Shown one piece after another: positions 60,101-64,000 of a stretch of 64,000 bases of DNA; within the stretch, counting starts at the first letter, position 1, and every line of letters starts with the position of its first letter. This DNA comes from Symbiodinium kawagutii. Taxonomy: Eukaryota > Sar > Dinophyceae > Suessiales > Symbiodiniaceae. Position numbers and translations under genes: made by a program. Under the pieces are notes generated by a model. That model saw only the letters and a program-made list of their open reading frames with translations. It did no database searches and was not told the DNA's origin. The stretch spans positions 198,744 through 262,743 of the forward strand of contig VSDK01007177.1 in NCBI GenBank assembly GCA_009767595.1, written 5' to 3'.

Positions 60101-63100
60101 TGATTTGACGTTCAAGTTGTCCCGTGGCATGTTCCTGATCCTGAGATTGGCAAGTAGCCGACTATCGCATATTACCCCAGATAGTTTCTACTTTCAATGG
60201 GCCTCGAAACATATCGTTGGGAAGTTGAGGCGTTAAAAGTGTCGCTCTCAAACTTTGCGAGATTAGCATTGGTTTCCTTGAAGGAACTTTCTGGGATCAA
60301 CCATGCCATGGTTGGATTTCAACTCACAAAACTTTCTCCAACCTAGCTAATTGATTTGAACTGACGTTTTGAGCTGCAGCCACATATGATTCACTTTTGG
60401 ACCACGAAGGGAAAAGACTGCATTTTTGGAGCTGAGGCAAGGTCATCGCTGAGCTTGAGAGAAAGAAACATGTAGCTGTTTCTTCTTCCTTTTAGACATT
60501 CCAGAGAAACCTAGCGTGGCTTCTTCTGCCGAAACATGAGACGGAAGACTGCCGTTAAAACCTCCACAACTCACCCTTTTAAACGTGGGCGACTTACAAT
60601 TGCAGGTATTTGCAGGTAAGAGCCTGTATGTTCATCCATGTCCAGCAGCAAATTGCCCAGGCCTAGTTTCTATATTTCCTGTGCTTAGACATCTCGTTGC
60701 TTCACTTCGTCACATTTCGCTATCCCATCAGCCATCAGAACCCTCAAACCCCGTCCCTGGAACTCCGAGACCACCGGCCATAGTTGTCCGTTGCTTCCAT
60801 AGCGGCACCGGCAGAGAGCAGCTGCTCCACCACAGAGCAATGGCCATTTTCTGCTGCCCGGTGCAGCGCCGTTCGGCCTTGGAGGAGACGACCAGCCAGG
60901 CAATCGGAACTGGCCAAGGCTTTCACCCTATAAATGCCCAAATTTTGATTTTTGAATTCCAAGCTCATCATGGAAAGGACGCAACCGCAGACTTCTCAAC
61001 AGCACCTTGGTCAGAGAAAACCTAAACGTCAGAACGGCCGACACAGAATGGCAGCACAAAGTTTAAACTGGCAACAACCCCAGCTTCATCACAAGTCAAA
61101 TCCTGTCGTCCTTCTGAGGTTCATCAGAAGACCAACTCGGACCAAGGCCGTGGCCATCGTTGCTCGCGGCCTCCAGGGAAGCCCCAGCAGCCAGTAGATC
61201 TGTGACCACATCCCCATGGCCATAGTAAGACGCGACAGCCAGCGGCGCATCGCCTGAGACACGGAGGGCGCCTTTTGAGGAACTGTGGAAGATGCGCTCG
61301 ACGGCTTCTCGAGTTCGAGTCAGTTGTTCAGCTGCTTCGGTGGAAATGTTTGGACAACGGTCGACACGCGTTCGCGATAAAAGACCAGACATGGATGGAA
61401 ATGCTAAAGTTGAGAAGTTGGCAACCGGAAAGCTGTTACTTGTGCACTTTGACTAATCCCAAAAGTGATGCAATAAGCAAACGGAAAGTGATGCAACCAG
61501 CATCCGGGAATTGCTCCGAAGAAGTCACAGGTTGAAGGGATTGCAAAATCTCAGGAAATCGAGATTTTGAGAGTTCTGCCCCCAGCTCCAAGGCCCTGGC
61601 CATCGCTGTCCTTGGCCTCCAGGGAAGCCCCAGCACCCAGCAGCACTGCGACCACGTCCCTGTGGCCGCGGTGCGCCGCAAGAACCAGCGGCACATCACC
61701 TCCACAAATCTTGCGACGAATCATTGGCTTCTCGAGTTCCAGGTTCAGCTCAGCTTCTGTGAAAACAACATCCGAAAGAAAAACTGCAGGTCATTACATG
61801 ATCGACAATATCCATTCGTATCCATTCATTTTCTCGTTTTCTGACACTTAGTGTGAGGTGGCCGCTGCAATCACACTTCACCACACCATGAGAGCGCTCA
61901 AACCCCCATCCCTGGAACTCTGAGACCACCGACCATCTTTGTCCACGACTTCCATGGCGGCACCAGCAGAGAGCAGCTGCTCCACCACAGAGCGTTGGTC
62001 GTTGGCTGCTGCTCGGTGCAGCGCCGTTCGGCCTCGGGTGTCGACTCTAGAGCCGCAACCAGGACCGCAGCGATGAGATCTGTGGACTTCACGACGAAGT
62101 GGTGATCAAACATGTTCAGACGTGCAAGTGGCGGGAATGTCACGATGGTTTTGAGCACTGAGAAACAACTTTGGTCGGCTTGCATTCCAAACACTGATGC
62201 AACCAGAAAGCCTGAAGCGCTGACAGGAATGATATTAAAGTCCGCCCACACCGCTTCGGCGGTGATTGCGTGTCATTGGCGTGCAATTCGTTCAATACAA
62301 ATGTTGCATCTTAATCTCTCTATAGCGCTGTGTCGCTATAGTAGCTTTAGCTAAGGGGGGGATCTATTTTCGACTCGCCCCGGAGGCTCTTGGAACGTCA
62401 TTTCGGTTGATGTTGGCTATTTCGGGGAGTTCTGCCCTGAGGCTGTGGCCAGTGTAGTTCTTGGCTTCGAGGGAAGCCCCAGCACCCAGCAGCAGGGCGA
62501 CCACATCCAGGTGGCCAAAGAGCGCCGCAAGAGCCAGCGAAGTGTCGCCTGACAGTCGAAAGGGTGAACCCTCAGATCAGACTGTGATTCTGGTTCCCGC
62601 TGGCCAGACACCTCGCGATTTCCAGATCGAACATCGAACTTTGGAACTATTTCCATGCATAAAATTGAAAATGGAAAGGCCCGGGTCGAATATGTCATGT
62701 TCCTGGAGATTCGATGCAGCATGCTTTGGAATCCCCCCAGACCAGGAGGTAAGCTTCCAAAGGCTCAAAAGTTAATAATGTGTGATGACATTGTTTCTAT
62801 GTTCAGTGGGCTTCAGACCAGATGATACAGCAATTGAGTTGAATTCTCCATCGCATAACTTCAAACCCAGCAGGAACCAGCTGCAAAATGAAATTTATGT
62901 AATCTGACTTGCATCAGTTTAAAACCTGTACCCTCCAGCCTTAACGTTCGCCCCACCACATAAAGTGCCACTGCAATGGAGCATGTTGTACAAGGTCAAG
63001 ATGGCTTGGACAAGTTGCGAAAACACTGGCTATACGCAGTGATTTATGGTTTAGGGTTTTAGGGTTTTAGTTTTAGGGTTTTAGGGTTTTAGGGTGTTGG

Positions 63101-64000
63101 TTTTAGGGTTTTAGGGTTTGAGGTTAAGGGTTTGATAACTCAGAAGTCAAAAAACAATGGCCCTGTGCAGGAATTTGAGCGTTGGGAAATGTTCTTAGAC
63201 CCATGCGGGGCAAACCCTAAGGCTCGGGCGAACCTGTAGTTGAGGGGGCAGGGATACTATCGATCGGCTCCTATGAAAAGTGTGCAACATGTTGGACATG
63301 AACCCAGACAGCTAACAAACACACTCTCTAAAGCGCTGAGGCAGTTTCATTGCTATTAGGATCTGTGTGGCACAAAGGAACTGCGGCGTACGACTCTGAT
63401 GTTTCCTTTCAGCGTGAAGAGAAATCTGGTGCAGTTTCACTGTTCCTCTAATCCCGTCGAATCTAGCCCACTGGAAGCGCCAACCAATCTGGATACAAAG
63501 ACAGTTAGACCGGTGCCACAGTCTCCACAATGGGCCATTGTCAAACGTGTACAACTCATTGCAGGTGAGACCCCGCATTTCTATCCGTGTTGTCTAGTCA
63601 CAATCTTCGCAGGATGTTTGACATGTGCAAAACCACCACCAACCAGTTAAAAGATCCAAACTTGAACAAAATCCACAAAGAAGATTTTATGTAACGGACC
63701 TCCTTGACTCAAAGAAGGCACTTGTTTCCTCCACATTCACTTCACCACTCCGTCAAGACCAACTCTGAGACCAGTGGCCATCGTTGTCCGCAGCTTCCAC
63801 AGCGGCACCAGCAGAGAGCAGCTGCTCCACCACGGAGCGCTGGTCGTTGGCGGCTGCGCGGTGCAGCGCCGTTCGGCCTCGGGTGTCGACTCTGGAGCCG
63901 CAACCAGGACCGCAGCGATGAGATTCATCAACTTGGAGCCTCACTTGGTAACTGTTTATTAACCATGGCTATGGCCACCTTGTGGGGTTATTTGCTATGA
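42700..64000 (-). CDS. giant ankyrin-repeat / UvrD-like helicase gene (5' end outside window)
   Basis: Twenty-six one-repeat exons (63877 down to 47050), a closing repeat exon (46077-46174), a linker exon (45528-45612) and a large exon (42700-45182) form one chain. Phases: repeat exons 1/1, closing repeat 1 to 0, linker 0 to 1, last exon enters in phase 1. The agreement is why I join them; the alternative is that the closing repeat reads on to a stop at 46059 and the helicase is a separate gene. In the window the product has 27 ankyrin repeats (about 890 residues), a 28-residue linker and 826 residues ending in a superfamily 1 helicase. Ankyrin arrays are protein-binding scaffolds; UvrD-like cores move on DNA or RNA using ATP. 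The joint role is unknown; it might be a sensor with an NTPase output. No frameshift or internal stop was seen in any exon. Confidence 0.7.
45183..45527. other. intron before the helicase exon
   Basis: 345 bp. Contains an in-frame stop just upstream of the acceptor, so the helicase frame cannot extend further without splicing. Confidence 0.5.
45528..45612 (-). CDS. linker exon between ankyrin array and helicase
   Basis: 85 bp between an AAG acceptor and GTATTC donor: ADHLDHQIFVSQKDAGQKLA, then NLHQTSAN. Phase 0 in, phase 1 out, exactly what the neighbours need. No domain recognised. Confidence 0.5.
45613..46076. other. intron
   Basis: A 76-codon plus-strand frame at 45743-45973 is open but unsupported. 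Confidence 0.4.
46077..46174 (-). CDS. closing ankyrin repeat exon
   Basis: DTALDLAVENGHSEVVELFQ then RVPWLHLPALIW. Same AG|GC start as the array but the repeat degenerates after the second helix, as capping repeats do. Donor GTGCAA gives phase 0; otherwise it reads to a stop at 46059. Confidence 0.75.
47050..47148 (-). CDS. ankyrin exon A1
   Basis: Repeat with TALHGAAEKGHRSVVEQLL; 99 bp, GC donor. Confidence 0.85.
47591..47689 (-). CDS. ankyrin exon B1
   Basis: Repeat with ATPLARAAYFGHGDVVAALL; 99 bp, GC donor. Confidence 0.85.
47841..47864. repeat. (TG)n microsatellite
   Basis: About eleven TG units in an intron. Confidence 0.9.
48637..48735 (-). CDS. ankyrin exon A2
   Basis: TALCGAAGKGHCSVVEQLL; the usual His of TALH is Cys, as in A3. 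Confidence 0.85.
49085..49183 (-). CDS. ankyrin exon B2
   Basis: ATPLVLAANFGHPDVVVALL. First exon (left end) of the left 6.4-kb block. Confidence 0.85.
50190..50288 (-). CDS. ankyrin exon A3
   Basis: TALCGAAANGHCSVVEQLL; exon starts with GT instead of GC after the acceptor. Confidence 0.85.
50649..50747 (-). CDS. ankyrin exon B3
   Basis: ATPLALAAHRGHADVVAVLL; ends in KGSN before the donor. Confidence 0.85.
51591..51689 (-). CDS. ankyrin exon A4
   Basis: TALHWAAAKGHRSVVEQLL. Confidence 0.85.
52078..52176 (-). CDS. ankyrin exon B4
   Basis: DMPLILAANFGHGDVVAALL, followed by AARASLE where other B exons have GAGASLE; the loop Gly residues are replaced. Confidence 0.85.
53019..53117 (-). CDS. 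ankyrin exon A5
   Basis: TALHRAAQKGHGSVVEQLL, donor GCGGG. Confidence 0.85.
53495..53593 (-). CDS. ankyrin exon B5
   Basis: DTSLARAALSGHGDVVAALL; TPL is TSL, and LKTK replaces LETK. Confidence 0.85.
54296..54394 (-). CDS. ankyrin exon A6
   Basis: TALHRAAAEGHGSVVEQLL; ends ADTN. Confidence 0.85.
54742..54840 (-). CDS. ankyrin exon B6
   Basis: DAPLAVASLYGHGDVVAALL; pairs with B11 by sequence and flanking intron. Confidence 0.85.
55083..55181 (-). CDS. ankyrin exon A7
   Basis: KTTLLWAAQKGHCSVVEQLL; the most divergent A exon at its start (TTLLW for TALHR). Its counterpart is missing in the right block. Confidence 0.8.
55519..55620 (-). CDS. ankyrin exon B7 (102 bp)
   Basis: VTPLVLAADFGHGDVVAALL; one extra codon (Ser) before the donor, giving a 34-residue repeat. 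Confidence 0.85.
56558..56656 (-). CDS. ankyrin exon A8
   Basis: TALHQAAEKGHCSVVEQLL. Confidence 0.85.
57009..57107 (-). CDS. ankyrin exon B8
   Basis: DTPLARAALSGHGDVVAALL; nearly the same protein as B10. Confidence 0.85.
57937..58035 (-). CDS. ankyrin exon A9
   Basis: QTALHRAAANGHGSVVEQLL; its intron flanks match A4. Confidence 0.85.
58650..58751 (-). CDS. ankyrin exon B9 (102 bp)
   Basis: VTPLVLAANFGHGDVVAALL; shares the extra Ser codon with B7. Confidence 0.85.
59635..59733 (-). CDS. ankyrin exon A10
   Basis: TALHQAAQNGHRSVVEQLL; ends ATDNA. Confidence 0.85.
59979..60077 (-). CDS. ankyrin exon B10
   Basis: DTPLARAALSGHGDVVAALL, ends KGFN. The intron to A10 is only about 245 bp, the shortest between neighbouring A and B exons in the array. 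Confidence 0.85.
60779..60877 (-). CDS. ankyrin exon A11
   Basis: TALHRAAENGHCSVVEQLL; ends ATDNY. Confidence 0.85.
61155..61253 (-). CDS. ankyrin exon B11
   Basis: DAPLAVASYYGHGDVVTDLL, with LAAGASLE. Directly neighbours B12, with no A exon between. Confidence 0.85.
61601..61699 (-). CDS. ankyrin exon B12
   Basis: DVPLVLAAHRGHRDVVAVLL. Confidence 0.85.
61934..62032 (-). CDS. ankyrin exon A12
   Basis: TALHRAAANDQRSVVEQLL; NDQ replaces the usual NGH, and it is the only array exon with a GT donor. Confidence 0.85.
62450..62548 (-). CDS. ankyrin exon B13
   Basis: DTSLALAALFGHLDVVALLL; the most divergent B exon. Confidence 0.82.
63044..63134. repeat. interstitial telomere-like repeat
   Basis: Eight to ten units of TTTTAGGG and TTTAGGG, some degenerate, in the 1.2-kb intron between B13 and A13. 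Confidence 0.8.
63779..63877 (-). CDS. ankyrin exon A13
   Basis: TALHRAAANDQRSVVEQLL; same repeat as A12 including NDQ, and its upstream flank also matches A12 for about 60 bp. First array exon in the window; the gene continues past 64000. Confidence 0.85.

Larger units (their letters stand above)
55519..61253. repeat. higher-order repeat block, right copy (nine ankyrin exons)
   Basis: Exons B7 to B11 with introns matching the left copy in order. The last A exon is absent (see 61393-61409). Confidence 0.75.

Overview
The window looks like nuclear DNA of a dinoflagellate, probably Symbiodiniaceae-like. The evidence is gene structure: many short exons with AG acceptors (often AG|G), donors that are a mix of GT, GC and GA, all confidently modelled genes on one strand, and large ankyrin arrays. 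I could not search databases, so species and orthologues are unverified. Every gene I can model reads on the minus strand, so transcription order runs from the right edge to the left edge.

Right third (42.7-64.0 kb): one long gene that enters from beyond the right edge. It has 27 one-repeat ankyrin exons in the window. Of these, 24 are exactly 99 bp and two are 102 bp; all 26 have phase-1 introns at both ends, and 25 of the 26 use a GC donor. Then come a closing repeat exon, an 85-bp linker exon and a 2.48-kb exon with a complete UvrD-like superfamily 1 helicase core. Splice phases agree across all joints, so I read it as an ankyrin-helicase fusion. The array grew by duplication of an A/B exon pair and then of a block of about 6.4 kb; one A exon was lost in the second block.

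Middle (39.8-41.2 kb): a smaller gene with an Ala-rich segment and three ankyrin exons of the same design. Next (26.5-38.9 kb) is a GH81 endo-1,3-beta-glucanase fused to four F5/8 type C (discoidin, CBM32-like) domains through Thr-rich linkers. I could chain 29 exons with consistent phase; together they encode about 1,433 residues, with a likely signal peptide exon.

Left (1.6-13.4 kb): six tiny exons (42-115 bp) of an alpha/beta hydrolase resembling isoprenylcysteine methylesterase, spread over 11.8 kb. Its 7.8-kb intron holds a broken retroelement gag-like fragment and a C-terminal piece of a CMGC/MAPK-type kinase. The region 13.4-25.5 kb is mostly non-coding: degenerate AACCATT/AATGGTT sequence, (ATG)n and (TA)n runs, and a few orphan candidate exons.
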